Shown in pieces: positions 38,336 through 50,600 of a stretch of 64,000 bases of DNA. This DNA is from Cardinalis cardinalis (taxonomy: Eukaryota; Chordata; Aves; Passeriformes; Cardinalidae): NCBI GenBank assembly GCA_014549065.1, contig JACDOX010000061.1:3033363-3097362 (forward strand), read 5' to 3'. A model generated the notes under the pieces. The model made no database searches, was not told the DNA's origin, and saw nothing but the letters and a program-made list of their open reading frames with translations. Made by a program: the position numbers and the translations under genes. Position 1 is the first letter of the stretch. Each line of letters begins with the position of its first letter.

Positions 38336-39659
38336 AGATTTACATAATGCACCTATTTAAGAAAATGGTTCACAAATAACAGGTCTGGGACCTGTCTTTT
38401 ATTTATGAATTGTTAATTCTTTTACCCTTTTTTTGCGTATAGTACTGTATAAACTAGTTTGCTGTCTTGTTGTTATTATTATTTTTTTTTTAAGGAAATG
38501 TCCTCCTTGAAGAATTGCCTTTTAGTAATGCAAACTGTATTATACTCCCTCTTTGTCAACATTCATCGCGTTGTCTTTTTGATTTCAAAATGCCTCAAAT
38601 GTTATCAAATAGGAAGGAAAATCTTTAGCAAGGGGGGCGTGGTTGTTGGGGAAGGGGTTGCAGGGATTAATAAAAGTCACAATTCCTTCCAAAGTGTGAA
38701 AATTTTCTTTAGTCTNTTAAGCCATGTCAGGTTTAAACACGGGAGATGGGGACAAGACGTTTCTTTTGCCAATGAGGTGTTTGCAAACTGTAGATTTTAC
38801 AAGTTGCCTCCGTTGTTTTCTGTTTACGTCCAATATTTCAAAACGAGGGAAANAAGCTCTCCCTCCACTTTGTGCATCAGCTTTTTCTGGGTTGNTTTTT
38901 TTTTCGCTCNCCTCATTCCCTCCCCTGTCCTGTGCCCCCCTNCCTGCCCTGTTCTGTGCACGCATTGTTCTGCATGTTCCTCTGGGGAGACTGAGGAAAT
39001 CGCGGTGTTGCTGATCCGATAGCTCTGACCTGTCTGTAAATGTGACTGCTACATTTTTCAAATTCCACAGTTGCTTAGAAGATGATTTTTTAAAAATTGT
39101 GGTTTCTTTTATAACTATGCTGTTGACTTTTTTTTTTCATAATGAGCCTTCATTGTACAGAGCTGCTTATTTAAAAAAAAATCAAACAAAAACAAAACAA
39201 AAAGAAGTTTTTTCCTCTGTTTAACACTTTTATTTTATTCTTCAGCACCTCAAGGTTTCACATACAGCCAATGTAATTTTTTATATAAATATATATATAT
39301 ATTTAATCTTATTCAATGGAAAGCCAAGCTTTTTGTTCAGGTTTTTTTGTTTTCTTTTTTTTAAGTTTGTTGCTATGTAGACAACCCCATCCCAAATGAT
39401 GTTGTTTTTCTCTTTTTTTCTTTTTTTTTTAATAATGAAACAGAAATTGAGTCTTAACTCATGTAGTGTGTCAGGTTTTTTTTCCCCCCTTCAAATCCCA
39501 CACTGTATGAAGATGCAGTATGGGAAGGAAGAAGAAGAAGAAAAAAAAAAAGAAGAAAAAATATGCCAACATTTTCCTTAGCACTGTTGCTTTTACCAAT
39601 GGTTTACTACTACTGTTCTGTAGCTGTGTACAAAGAGATGTGAAATAATTTCAGGCAAA

Positions 39660-39690
39660 AATAAACTGTAAGTGAATATCTTTTAGCTGC
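39660..39690 (+). terminator. CMIP: CMIP poly(A) signal and cleavage region
   Basis: AATAAA at 39660-39665 is followed about 30 bases later by a GT-rich stretch (gcgtgctttgtgttttcc, 39689-39706), the expected arrangement of signal, cleavage site and downstream element. GC content rises sharply just downstream, which fits the gene end. Confidence 0.82.
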
Positions 39691-42600
39691 GTGCTTTGTG
39701 TTTTCCTTGAAGGAGCCTTTGGCTGGCTGGTGATGTGGGGATGCTGTGGGAGGTGCAGCCTCCAGAGCAGGGGACCAGCAGGCAGCCAGGGTGTTTGCCA
39801 CCCCTCCCCAGGCTCGAGGAACCACCATGGAGAAGGAGGAGAACAGCTGAGCTCTGCATGTCCTGTTTTGCATCCCTACCCAGGCCTGTTTTGTGCACTG
39901 TCCCCAGCCCTTGGAAGGCTTAAGGGGTCTTTGCAGTGGCCATCAAAAGAGCTGCATTGGTGAGGGGGTTTCTTGCACTGGTTGCCTGATGTAGGCAATG
40001 AGGGAAGCACTGGGGCATCTCCAGGCTTGAGAGGGGTTTCTGTACATTCAGGTGTATTTTAGGGCTGGCTCCAAAAGCAGGGATGTGCTGTGTTTGTGTT
40101 CTCCCGCTGTCCTGGATGAAGCCCTGCAGGGTGTGGGCTGGATGCCAGCCAGAGACCCAGCTGGGGCTCCACATCTCTGCCTCCATTGTCTGCACAGCTC
40201 CTGAGCTTCAGCTTTCAAACAAATGGGCCCCACTTGAAACCAATTCCTGCAGGTGTTCTGAGAGCTGCCTTTATCACCTGTGTTACCTGGCTCCTGTACT
40301 CTCACTTTTATCTGTATTTCTGTTCTGTTCCACAAAAGAGACTTCAGGACATGGAGAAACATGGGGGTTTGTACCATGCTTCCAGCCAAGCTAAGAAGTG
40401 CTCACAGGATGGCCCTTGATAAAGAGAATAACTTGCCTTTATTTTTTTTTCTTCACTGAAATCAGACAGCTGTAGGTGAGCCCGTTGGGCTTTTTGGGTG
40501 TTTCCCCTTGAGCAGGCACCACTGCATATGGGCTGTCCTGCCCTGGCAACANCAAGGACTTCACAAAACCTTTCTGGACCCAGAAGAGCCAGAAATATTC
40601 CTGGGATGTTGTGTGAGGGACTGAAAAACCGCCCATGGAAGGAGATCTTTAGGCCTTGATGNGATGAAGGCATATGTTGGATACAGCTTCTCTTCCTGCT
40701 GTGGATAATGACACATCCCTGGGCTCCCCAAGCTCTGCCTTTGGGGGAAGTGGTGACAGCATTTGGGTNCCACAACCTCATCTGGATTATCAGCCGTGGG
40801 AGAAGCCACAGAGCTTTGCTGAGATGCTACGTGGGTGACCTGGAGTGAGCAGGGAATGGGCGAGTGTGAGATCCCCCTTCAGCGCCTGCCCTGCTCCTGC
40901 CTTCTGCTGCAGCCTCCCGGGAAACTCCTCCTTCCTCCCTGCTCCTGACTCCTGAAACAGCAGAATCTCCCCCTGCCATGGCAGCAGGCTGAACAAAGTG
41001 AGATTGGAGGTGCTCAGTGAGGAATTAAGTGAAATGGGGCTTGGCTGGAGTCATCATGTGCCAGGGCTGGGTCTGCCCTGGCTCTGAGGCCTGTGGCAAT
41101 GCCAGAGCAGCCTGGTGAGGCTGTCTCAGCATTGTGTCTGAGTGAGGATTCTCCTGTTGCTTACAGAAGGTGGGGATTAGACGTGCTCTAATAGAGATGC
41201 TGTGTCTGAGCTTGCACTCCACTTTTCCTGAGCTTTTTGTAGCAGAGCTCTGGGCCTCGTGGCTGGCTGCTGCTTTCCCTGGATAATGATGCCTTTCTGC
41301 CTGTGCCCAGCTGCTGTTTGCTGAGAATGGAGCTGTTNAGAAGCTGCCTGGTTCCATCTGGGAGGTGCCTGCAGCCCTCCTTCCCGGGGACTGGGAATGC
41401 CAGGGGCTGGTCTGACCCGCAGCTCTCGCCTTTCAACCCAAACTCGTGCAGCAGCTCTGATGCGAGTCCAAAGAGCACAGAGCCTCAGCACTGCTGAGCT
41501 TTGGGAGCAATTTTCTCCTGTCCTCATTAAAAGCCTGTGGTTGTCCTGCCTTCCTACTGCTGCTTCCACAGCTCACAGCTACCTTTTGAGTTTCAGAAGA
41601 CCAAACACAGAGATGAATCTCACAAAGAACCTTTGCCTCCCGTTTCCCAGCTGTGTGGGCTCAGCTTATTTGTTGCTCAGAGAGTGAAATTTATACCTGA
41701 AATCCTGAGAATTCAGCATGGATTTGCTTGTAGGGGAGTGCTGAAACAGCTGCTGAAGCTTTGTCTGGTGGGATTTTTACCAGGTAAGAGCTTGGGATGT
41801 CTTGTTCATGGGATCCAGGTTATCCACAAGTCCCATCCCTGGTGACCTGAGGCTCCTTGCTGGATGCTGGCCGAGGGATCTCACGGGGAGGTGTAGGACA
41901 TGGGTGGCACTGGGCAGGTGTGGGGGATCTGCAGTGTCCCTGGGGCTGATCTGCAGCTTCTTCAGGGTCCTGATCTCCTGTCCCCAGAGCGGGTGGGCCT
42001 TGTCCTGGGGCTGTGACCGGGCCTGGTCCCCAAGGCCTGGAGAGGCTCCTTCTCTGAGCCCTCCAGCACCGAGCACAAGAAGTGTCTCTGACACTCCTGA
42101 TGCTTCCCAGAGAGCATCAAACCTCTCTGTTCAGGTAAAGTCCTCTTGGGAAGAAAGTGGGCTCTGGACTGNCAATCCCTAAATGCAGCAAAGGAATCAA
42201 ATACTAATGAGGTAAAAGCAAAGCAGGGATGCCAGCTCCACCCAGGACTGCTGGCTCTGGNAAACAGCAGCAGCTGGGCCTGTTCCCTTCTTTGGGTTTC
42301 CACTGCCCTGCTGGCTGGGAGCAGCAGTACCCTCCTCTCATACGTGCAAGGATTTTTATCCTCAAAACTTTACAGGCATCTGTAAGCAGTAGGGCAGTGA
42401 GTGCTGCTGAGGGCAGTGCTGACCTCTCCCAGCCCCTGTGACACAGACCAGCTGTGCCCATTAGAACACATCACTCACTAACAGTNCTGCCTCTTGAATT
42501 TATAATGAGTTTTTCCAACTAAATGGAGTACACATATCAAAATATTTTTTTAAGTGGATGTTACAATGCATTTTTTTTCCATTTTCTATTGACAGGGGAA

Positions 42601-45600
42601 AAGCTTAAATGAGTATTTGAGATTAGCCATTTTTATTAATAACAGATCTTGGAATGTCCTTTTTGCCAATAATATCAAACATGCTGGTATTTTTCCTGCT
42701 AACCTGCTTTTTTCCTGCTTTTTTTTTCCAGGTAATCTCACTTTCATGTTTTTCACCAGCCAGCTAGAACAAGNACTGTAATACCTTTCTAATGTTCCAG
42801 TAGGCCCTATCAGATTTTAAATACATACATACCCAAACCTCACAGATCTGCTGGCCATGGATGANCCTTGTTCTGTAAATATCTTTTTCCTACCAATCTC
42901 TACAAAGATCCAAGCAGANCTCTGTGTAGAACAGAGCTCCCAGTTTGTGTTCAGACCATTAAATTGGTCTCAGCACCTAAATTCACCAGTTTGCTTTGCA
43001 GATCCGGCAGTTGATATAGTAACCAGTTTCTTGTTAATTTTTTTTCCAGCAGGGGTAGAATATCAAGCATTAATCCTTTAATTCTCATGCAGCATACATT
43101 TGAAGTTGAGTTGTTCACAGTAGATACNGAGATACTTTTAAATCATAGCAGGCTCTCTCACCCAGAATCTCCCATTTTTAAATAAGCCTTTGCTATGAAA
43201 TCCCTGCCTTTGCATTAAATTACAAAAAAGTTCTTTTAAAAGTGAAGTTGGCTTTGAATATGAGGTCAGAGACCCACTGACTGTCTCACTTTAATAGAAG
43301 CCTTTCTGCTGTCTTTGGTATGTGCTGTACCTCCTTATATTGAAATACTGAAACCTTGGCTTAGGGACACTTTTCTTTCTCTATTTTACCTATTATGATG
43401 GCATTAAGGATAATTAATGTTAGTGACTCATTTGCCAGGTGCTTTATGATCGTGGGGCTAGGTTTGTTATTTACTGCTGCAGAGGGGCAGAGTGTGATCC
43501 CTGAAGGTTGCAAAAACACATTCATCAAGAACACTTCGAATTTCAGTTTGGGCCATAATGTTAGAAACACACAATCTGTGGTTGACTGTTGTTTATGAAA
43601 GAGAAAAGGTATTGTAAACCTGTCTATTGACTGGTGTTTTATGTTCTCTGACTCTGTTTTACCAGCTGTCTCCCTTCCATGTGCTTCTCTCCAGGCCTGA
43701 CAGATGGGATGAGCAGTGGCAGGGCTGGGGGAGCATCCCTGGGCCTGGATGGGGCCCATCAAGATCCCTTTCACAGTAAGGAAAGGAGATTCTGCTCTGC
43801 ACGGTGGCCTAGAGTAGGAGCAGGATTTGTCCATTATAGCAACAAAAAAATAAATCAGAGCTTTATAAAAATCCAGCTACAGCTGGAACAAACCTCCCTG
43901 TGACTCGGGGGAAGGGCTGTGTGAGGGGCAGCAGGGACAGCTGAGCTCAGACACAGCATTGCTCCTGCCCTCACTGAGGTGAAATTCTTGTTTTAACATT
44001 GCAGTGAACTTGGTAGAGTATTTTTGGCTGGAACAGTCTGACCCAGACTTCTGCAACAGTCCACTATTAACTGATAAGTTAAAGGAGGCTCTGGGGGAAT
44101 CGTGGATGTGGCTGGCGGGATGAAATCCATCCCTGGAATGGAGGCTGGCAGAGGGCTGGCTCTCCTTGCTCAAGCCTGGTAAAAATGCCAGGTCCTGCTC
44201 CTCCACAACTCTTTTCTTCAGAAAATGTGCTGGGTGTCATTGTCAGAGGGATGTTTGGTTTAGAGCTCGGGGGAACCTCCCCTGAGCACTGAGGGCAAAG
44301 CTCCACTGCGCAGCCGGAGCCGTGTGTGGCCATCAGATGCTCACACAGGATCCCATGCTACATGGANATGTGGAATTCCCTCTTTTGGGGGTCTGTCTGG
44401 CTCCTCCTGACAGGAGAGTGAGTGGTGGTGGCTCTGTCTTAGTGCCTGTGACAGTGAGCTTGTGTTCCTGCACAGTGAGAGCTGCAGGACCCCAGAGTGC
44501 CAAGCCTCTGCCCAGGTCACCTCCTTCATCAGCTTCCAAGTGACCTTTCTTGGGAATGCAGCTGATTGATGAGGACAGGGAAAATGGGGCAGTGCACAGA
44601 GGGCAGAGCATGGTCCTGCTGGGTGTTTCCAAAATGCATCCCCATCCCACTGCTATCCCAATACCCCCAGATGATGTGAGGAGGGTCTGGGCTAGTGGAC
44701 ATCCCTGGATGTTTTGGCAGGCCCAGCATCAGGGTCATCTCCTGTGAGAAACTCTCAAATGAATAAATAAAAACCCCAAACCAGGGGGGGAAGAAAAAGA
44801 GAAAAAAGTTGCAGCTAAGGTTGAGGCTGCTGCAGAGCTGATGACATCAATGTTTCCATGGTGACAAAATCTTCACTTAGGTATGGTGAGTGCCCTGAGC
44901 TTGCGGCTGCCAAGGAAACCCGCCCGAGCTCCAGCACCAGCCACTGCGGTCCGGGGCCTTCCTCCTCCTCCTCCTCCTCCTCCTCCTCCTCCTCTTCTCC
45001 CTGCCCTGCTGCCCAGGGGCTCTGAGCTGCACCCTGCTCCCTGTCCCATGTGGAAGTTAGTTGGTGAAATTGTCCATTTTTTGTCCCCACTGCTGTGCCA
45101 GCTCATCCTGGGAATGATGAGGGAGAGCTGCCATCAGCAGGGACATGGGGACACGGTGGCTCTGTGACTGTCCATTGCCACACCACAAGTCACCTGCTGT
45201 CCATTGATGGGCTCCCATGTCTTCATGGCCGCCAAACAGAGCTCTTGGCTTGCTGCAGCTCATGAGTGAAGCTGCTTTGGATTTTGGGGTCTGGTTTGGG
45301 CTGACACCGTGCTCAGGGAGCTCAGCCTGGTGTGGGGACCCTCCTTTTCCTGGGACATGGTGTGGTGTGGCCTCAAGGCAGCAAGGAGGGGTGACTGTGG
45401 AGGAGCAGGTGGGTGGGATATTTTACATTCCTCCATGTCTTAAAATGCAGCATGAAACAAACCCATCTGTGGCCACTCCTTTGCTGGGAGGTTGTCCCAG
45501 CACGGCATGGGTTGGGTCTGGGTAATTTTTTTTCCTATGATTCAGGTTAAAATCCTTTGAGTANCCACAGCATCAGAGACCACCCCCAAGGAGAATTAGG

Positions 45601-46559
45601 GAAATTGATGACATGACAACAGTGTTTATCCTCCCCCACCATCACGTTTTCCCTCCTCTTCCTTAGTACAAATGGGAAGCTTCTCCTGAAGTTTGGTTAT
45701 TCTCTAGAAATGCACTGACTTCAGACAAGAGCAGTCATTAGTCACCAGGGTGAACCCAGGGCTAACAAGCAGTGAGTAAAGTGATGAAAAATAACTGGCA
45801 AGAGCTTTGGGTCTGAATAAAGTCCTGATTTTAGTGCTGTGCTCAGCTGAAGCCATCNATAGTTGGCCAAGTGTGAGCACCCTGACCAGAGCTCCCACAG
45901 CAGCCCTGACAGCCCAGAAGGACCCCACAGGCCTCTCCACATGGTGGCAGGCAGGTTGGTGGCTGAGAGCTCTGTCCTGCTGTGAATTCATCTCCAGTGA
46001 AAAAGTATAACCCAAATCCCACGAAAGTTGATGGAAAATGTTCTTTTCTAGCTCATTTAAGGCAGATCCCAGTGATTAAACAGCAGTCTGGGAATCTTTG
46101 TTTGGTTTTGTGTTTTTAAGTGGGTATTGAGTAGAGGCCTAAAGGCTCCAGTGATGGATTGTGTCACNTGATGCCACTGCATCACTCCACGTGTGACCAT
46201 GGCCAGCCCTGTGCCACCCCACCAGGGACTGTCTCCTTGCCTGTCTGCATCCAAGGTACAGCCCTGGCTTTGATTTTAGAAGCTGGGAGTTTGGGTCTTG
46301 GTCAAGCTGTTGTTATTTCAGAAAAAGAAAACAAAAAAAAAGCAGCAATGTGTCTAAAAGAGAAACATCTGGCATGTGAGACACTGCTGGCGCTCAGGCT
46401 CCAGGGTCTGTGATCCATCAGGCTCCCAGCCACGCTGTGCCTGAGCCGAGCCAGTTGCTGGGAAGGAAAAGAAGGGAAAAGCAGAGCTGCCAAATCCCAA
46501 NGGCACAAGGCAGCCAGCCTGGTGCTCCCAACCAGGGCACTGAGGTGGCAGTAGAGCAG
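39691..46559. other. Intergenic sequence downstream of CMIP
   Basis: GC-richer sequence from 39.7 to 42.5 kb gives many overlapping chance ORFs on both strands. 42.5-43.6 kb is A/T-rich. I recognise no protein domain, RNA gene or splice-paired exon in it. A CCT-triplet microsatellite lies at 44.96-45.0 kb. PLCG2 would be the expected neighbour in conserved vertebrate order, but none of its coding sequence was seen. Confidence 0.7.
44959..45000. repeat. (CCT)n triplet microsatellite
   Basis: About eleven uninterrupted CCT triplets, read as poly-Pro on the plus strand and poly-Glu or poly-Gly on the minus strand. The ORFs here (44815-45167, both strands) are artefacts of this run. Confidence 0.93.
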
Positions 46560-46626
46560 GTAACCAGGGGTTACAGATAACCAGGGGTTATCTCTTCATG
46601 CCAGAGCAGATAACCACGAGTTATCT
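46560..46626. promoter_or_regulatory. Three tandem palindromes with GATA motifs
   Basis: There are three consecutive small palindromes: GTAACC-agg-GGTTAC (46560-46574), AGATAACC-agg-GGTTATCT (46575-46593) and AGATAAC-cacga-GTTATCT (46608-46626). The second and third each place two WGATAR sites (AGATAA and TTATCT) in inverted orientation, giving four GATA motifs in about 52 bp. Two copies are followed by a shared 'ct(c/t)atgcca'-like segment, suggesting local duplication. A GATA-factor element is a guess from motif content only. Confidence 0.5.
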
Positions 46627-47052
46627 CCTCATGCCACTTTTATTCTGGGGGAAAAAGACACAATTTACCAGGAGGCAGAGCTGTGGTCCAAGGAAAGCCC
46701 AACCTGCTGCTTCAGTCTTTAGAGGAAGTCCAACAGTTTTGCAGTNAAATGGCTTAATTTTATCCCACAGCTGTGGTAGGAGCAAAGGCGATAAACTAAT
46801 AGCAAATCTCTTGAGAAAATGAAGGATTTTTTTAGGCCTGATTTTTGAGAATAATTATCAATTTATTGATATCCCTTCAAAATAATTATGAATTTTACAC
46901 AGTACCAGACCTCCACTACCCGATTTCTGGTCACAGAAAGAGAGAAGAGTGTAGTCAAAGGGAAATGACTCACAGCTGCCTGTGGTTGAAATTAATGAGA
47001 TATTTATCTGGAAATGTTCTTGTCAGTGGCTTTTCCTTGTATTTTCAATCAG
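46627..47052. other. Intergenic, no feature recognised
   Basis: No repeat or gene was recognised. The stretch ends in a pyrimidine-rich run (ttttccttgtattttcaatcag) that would serve as the acceptor of a candidate exon starting at 47053. Confidence 0.6.
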
Positions 47053-47129
47053 GACAACAGCATGGAAAACATCTCCGAGACAGCGGTGTCCTCGCTGTGG
47101 TGGATGCAGGGACAGGAGGATCAGCTCTG
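47053..47129 (+). other. Candidate unassigned exon (77 bp)
   Basis: The segment is bounded by a good acceptor (ttgtattttcaatcag) and a strong donor (CTG/gtaagt). One frame is open across all 77 bases (DNSMENISETAVSSLWWMQG then QEDQL) and includes an ATG with a good start context (agcATGg). I do not recognise the peptide. It could be an upstream exon of a neighbouring gene, a lncRNA exon, or chance. Confidence 0.3.
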
Positions 47130-47449
47130 GTAAGTGGAGAATCAGAGTGATGGGATGTAAGGCCAAGAAAACCTTGTTTGAATGTTCCAGCTGACTTGCT
47201 GCAGTCAGCAGCCCATGATAACCCCACACATGGTATTTAATGAGGACAGAAAGAGAAAGGAGATGATGGAGAAAACCTGAAATCAGCTGTAAGACCTTGG
47301 GATGGGACTTGTTCTTTTAAAAAAATTTTTCTTTGCCCATCCCTAGAAAGCCCTTTCACATCCTGCATCATCTTTCCTGTAAGCAGCAAGCAGCTCTTCC
47401 AGCAGATTTAAATAGATGTGCAAGAGAAATCCTTCCCCTGCCTGCGCCT

Positions 47450-47690
47450 GGGGTTACCCCGCGCGTCATCTTCCCGGAGAGGAACAGCAGTGGCCGTGTG
47501 AGCAGGGAGCTGAGCTTTCTGGATTGCTTCAAAGCCCTGCTCTGCCAACCAGATTATTGATCAAGAGGAAACGTCGGCGTTTCAGAAGCTTCCCCAAAAA
47601 GGCACGGAGCCTACTCGGCTCCTGTGCGTCACTGGGGATTTTTTTATCCGCGGATTTTCCGGCGNGTTTAACACAGCGGGGTCGTCCAGG
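47450..47690. promoter_or_regulatory. CpG-rich patch
   Basis: About 240 bp holding roughly twenty CpG dinucleotides (for example gcgcgtc, aacgtcggcg, atccgcgg, ttccggcg) in otherwise CpG-poor surroundings. Such patches commonly mark promoters or unmethylated regulatory elements. No TATA box or associated gene start was identified. Confidence 0.45.
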
Positions 47691-50600
47691 AGGGACCCTG
47701 GCAGAATCTCCCTGCTGAGTGACTCACACTCGCACATCATGGGAATATGGGTTGACTTCAACATACTGCACTTTTCAACTCTGATTCATGCCACCCCAGG
47801 AGAGTAAATAAGGCAACTCCACACACATCTCGGCCGTGACGAGCTGCCTTCCCACTGAAAAGGTGTCAGGACGAATGACACTGCCAGGGAATGGTGTCAC
47901 CTATAGCTTAGCCAGCAATTTCCCAAATAGGACAAAATGTCTCTTTGCATGTACACCACAAGTCCCCTTGCAGCCCAGGGTACCTGCCCTCTTGCTCACT
48001 GCAGGTCTTTACTAAACCAAAGGNGCTGTGCTAAGTCCAGCGAGATTTTGGCAGGTTTGCTAAAGCCTGGGGACATTTATTAGCAATGTGGAGTTGTCAC
48101 TTTCCAGGCAGATCGTTTCTCTGCAGATCACTTCAGAAGGNTGGCTCAAAAAAGCAGAGAGCCTCACTCGGCTGGATGGTTCCCAAATCCAGGGTAAGCC
48201 AGGTCACTGCTGCAGAAGGCGTTACGTGATGCGTTTAGCACCATAGAGACAAAAATCAAGAGCATATTTTTTTAACTGGATCTAAATGAATTATGTATCT
48301 GAAATCAGTTGTTTGGGGAAAAACTCCAACTGTCATTACTGGTACCTGAATAGTGGTGAGTCACCAAATTACATCCTTGGGTTGGGGAAACAGGGATCTG
48401 AACAAGTGAATGTCTAGTTGCCTGTTAAGCCAGTGAAGCAATCCAGCTAAAGCACCTCCTGTACCAGTCAGATGATTTCTTCAGTACATTTGCACTCCAA
48501 TCCTGGCTTGCAGCTTTGCCAGGAAAGCCCAAGGAAAATGCCCAGGTNCTCCTTACAGCTCCTGTAATGTTCAGCCTCTGCAGGGAGCAGCAGCCCCTGG
48601 GTCAGCTCTGGCAGCTCCTTCCAGCACATGGCTCTGCAAACCCAGTGACTCAGCAGGAATATCTTGGCAGAAATCATCAAAAGAAGGAAGCCTTAGCCAT
48701 CTCCTGATAGCAGATTGTGGATTTGTGCTTTTTATTTAGCCTGATCTGTCATTGAGACTGTGTAGCTATCGGTCTGTGCCTGGAGGGAGCTGGATTACAG
48801 GTGATTTTTCTGATTGCAGGTTGCTGATGTGAAGAAGTGAATGTGCTCTTAGGCAGGTTAGCCAAATGGAGGGGCAGAAGCTATTGAATAAGCATTAAGT
48901 GAATTGGGGGCTTAATTCCCAGCGAANGCCAGCTCCTCCAGTTCTTTTCTCCCTTAGGCTTTAATAAAAATCTGTCTTATCCTGAAACCTGCAAGAGAGA
49001 AATATCCCCAGCAGCACAATTAGTGCATGCTATGCCACCTCTTACAGTGCTGTAATATTGTCTTTCTTTCAAAGTAAATAAAGAAAGAAAGAACCCCCCC
49101 TCATTTGATTACATGTTCTGTTCTTTCCTCCAGCCTTGTCAACGTGAAGCACAGGGATTGCCTAATCTGCTCTCATTATTTAATTATGTGACTGCACTGG
49201 CTTCTGGCCCTAACCCATCACGACTGGCACTGCATTCCTGCCCAGCCTGCAGGCACCTCCAGCTCTGGTGGGTATGGGAAGTGTGTCCTCACATTCTCTG
49301 CCTATTGGATGTGTGAGTGGGCCACCAGCACAGGGCAAGGGCATGGCTTGGATCCAGCTGAGGAGTGAAGCACTGGGTCCCCAGCATCCAGGCCTGTGGT
49401 CCCTAGGGGACATCAGCCAAGCCCTTGAGAAGGAGGCAAGTGGAGGCATTGGGTGTCCACACCCTTCCTGGCATGCCCACTCCCNGGGAGTGCCAGTGGG
49501 ATTTGTGTGGTGGTGTTGTCCCTGTGCTCCCAGGATTCCTGCTGGTCCCAGGGTGTGCCAGGGCTCGGTGCAGCTGCAGGGAGCTGGCANCTCCTCTTGG
49601 GAGCTGAGCCCCAGCCCTGGCACAAGCCCTCCTCTGGCCATCCAGTCTCTCCTGCCCTCAGGGGACAGCTGCAGCCTGTTTATGTCTGGGGGTGGGGTCT
49701 TAATCCAGCTACTTAAAAAACCCAGTAAAAAAGTCCTTCTGCTAAATGCTGCTGTAGGAAGGACAGAGGAGCTGCATGGCTTAACANCATGGATGAGAGT
49801 TGAGCTTCAGTGATGTTATAGCAGATGAATTTATCCTCTCACCCTTAGTCAAAATGTCTGCATACCTGGTCTCTAAATCACTGTTTTCATTATCTTGTTA
49901 TTTATCTCTCTCCTTCACAGAGCTATTAAAGNCCTGGGATTAAGAACATAAAATGTGTCTCCAAGACAGAGTCCGTGCCCTCTGCTGTTGGCAGTTTCCC
50001 ACGTGAGGCCCTCAGCAGTGTAGCTGTGCGGGCCAGAGAAAGAAATAAGGAGAATTTGGTCCCCCCAGCTTGAGCCTTGAGGCACGTGGTGCTTTTCTTC
50101 CTCTGCCACTGGCAGGGAAATGAGTCACCATCAGGACAGCATCTTCTGTGTGAGGTTGGTGCAGCTCTGGGAGATGGACCCTGGCTGAGTGATGGAGGTT
50201 TGATGGCAGGTAAGGAGGTAAGAAAGAGTCACTTCTATCACTAGCTTTGCACNAGCACTTTGGCTCTCTACAGTTCTCATGAGGTGAGCAGCTGCAGAGG
50301 CACAGGGTGATGGATTTTCCTCTGCCAGTCCCCTTTGCCTGTGTCTGAGCAGCTTTGCCTTGGGGGATGGACCATGTGGGGCTCCTGCACTGAGGCCAAA
50401 TTCTTCCAGCACCAGGATGGTAACACATATGTGGGGCACCTATGGAAAAAAAAAAGGATTTCAATGAAATTTGGTGCGAGTGTTTCTTAGGCTTTGAGCA
50501 TTCACAGGGTGCTGAAGGATGAGACGCCTGTTTTCCTCTGTTCTCATTTCATTTTGTTTCCTTTGTTTGGTCCCCATCATAGCAGCACTTGGGCCCAGGC

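Larger units (their letters stand above)
37766..39690 (+). other. CMIP: CMIP 3' untranslated region
   Basis: About 1.9 kb from the stop codon to the predicted cleavage site. It is A/T-rich with A-runs (38041-38050), T-runs, an AU-rich block with (AT)n at 39275-39305 and a GAA/A-rich tract at 39528-39562. A 187-codon open frame at 38459-39022 lies inside it and is considered spurious. A second, earlier AATAAA at 38669-38674 could give a shorter transcript. The 3' end is estimated, not seen. Confidence 0.88.

Noticed and set aside
38459..39022. 187-codon ORF after the CMIP stop codon
   Set aside because: Falls within the A/T-rich 3' UTR, is broken by several n bases, and has no similarity I recognise.
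44815..45167. ORFs with poly-Pro, poly-Glu and poly-Gly tracts
   Set aside because: Direct translation of the CCT triplet microsatellite in different frames.
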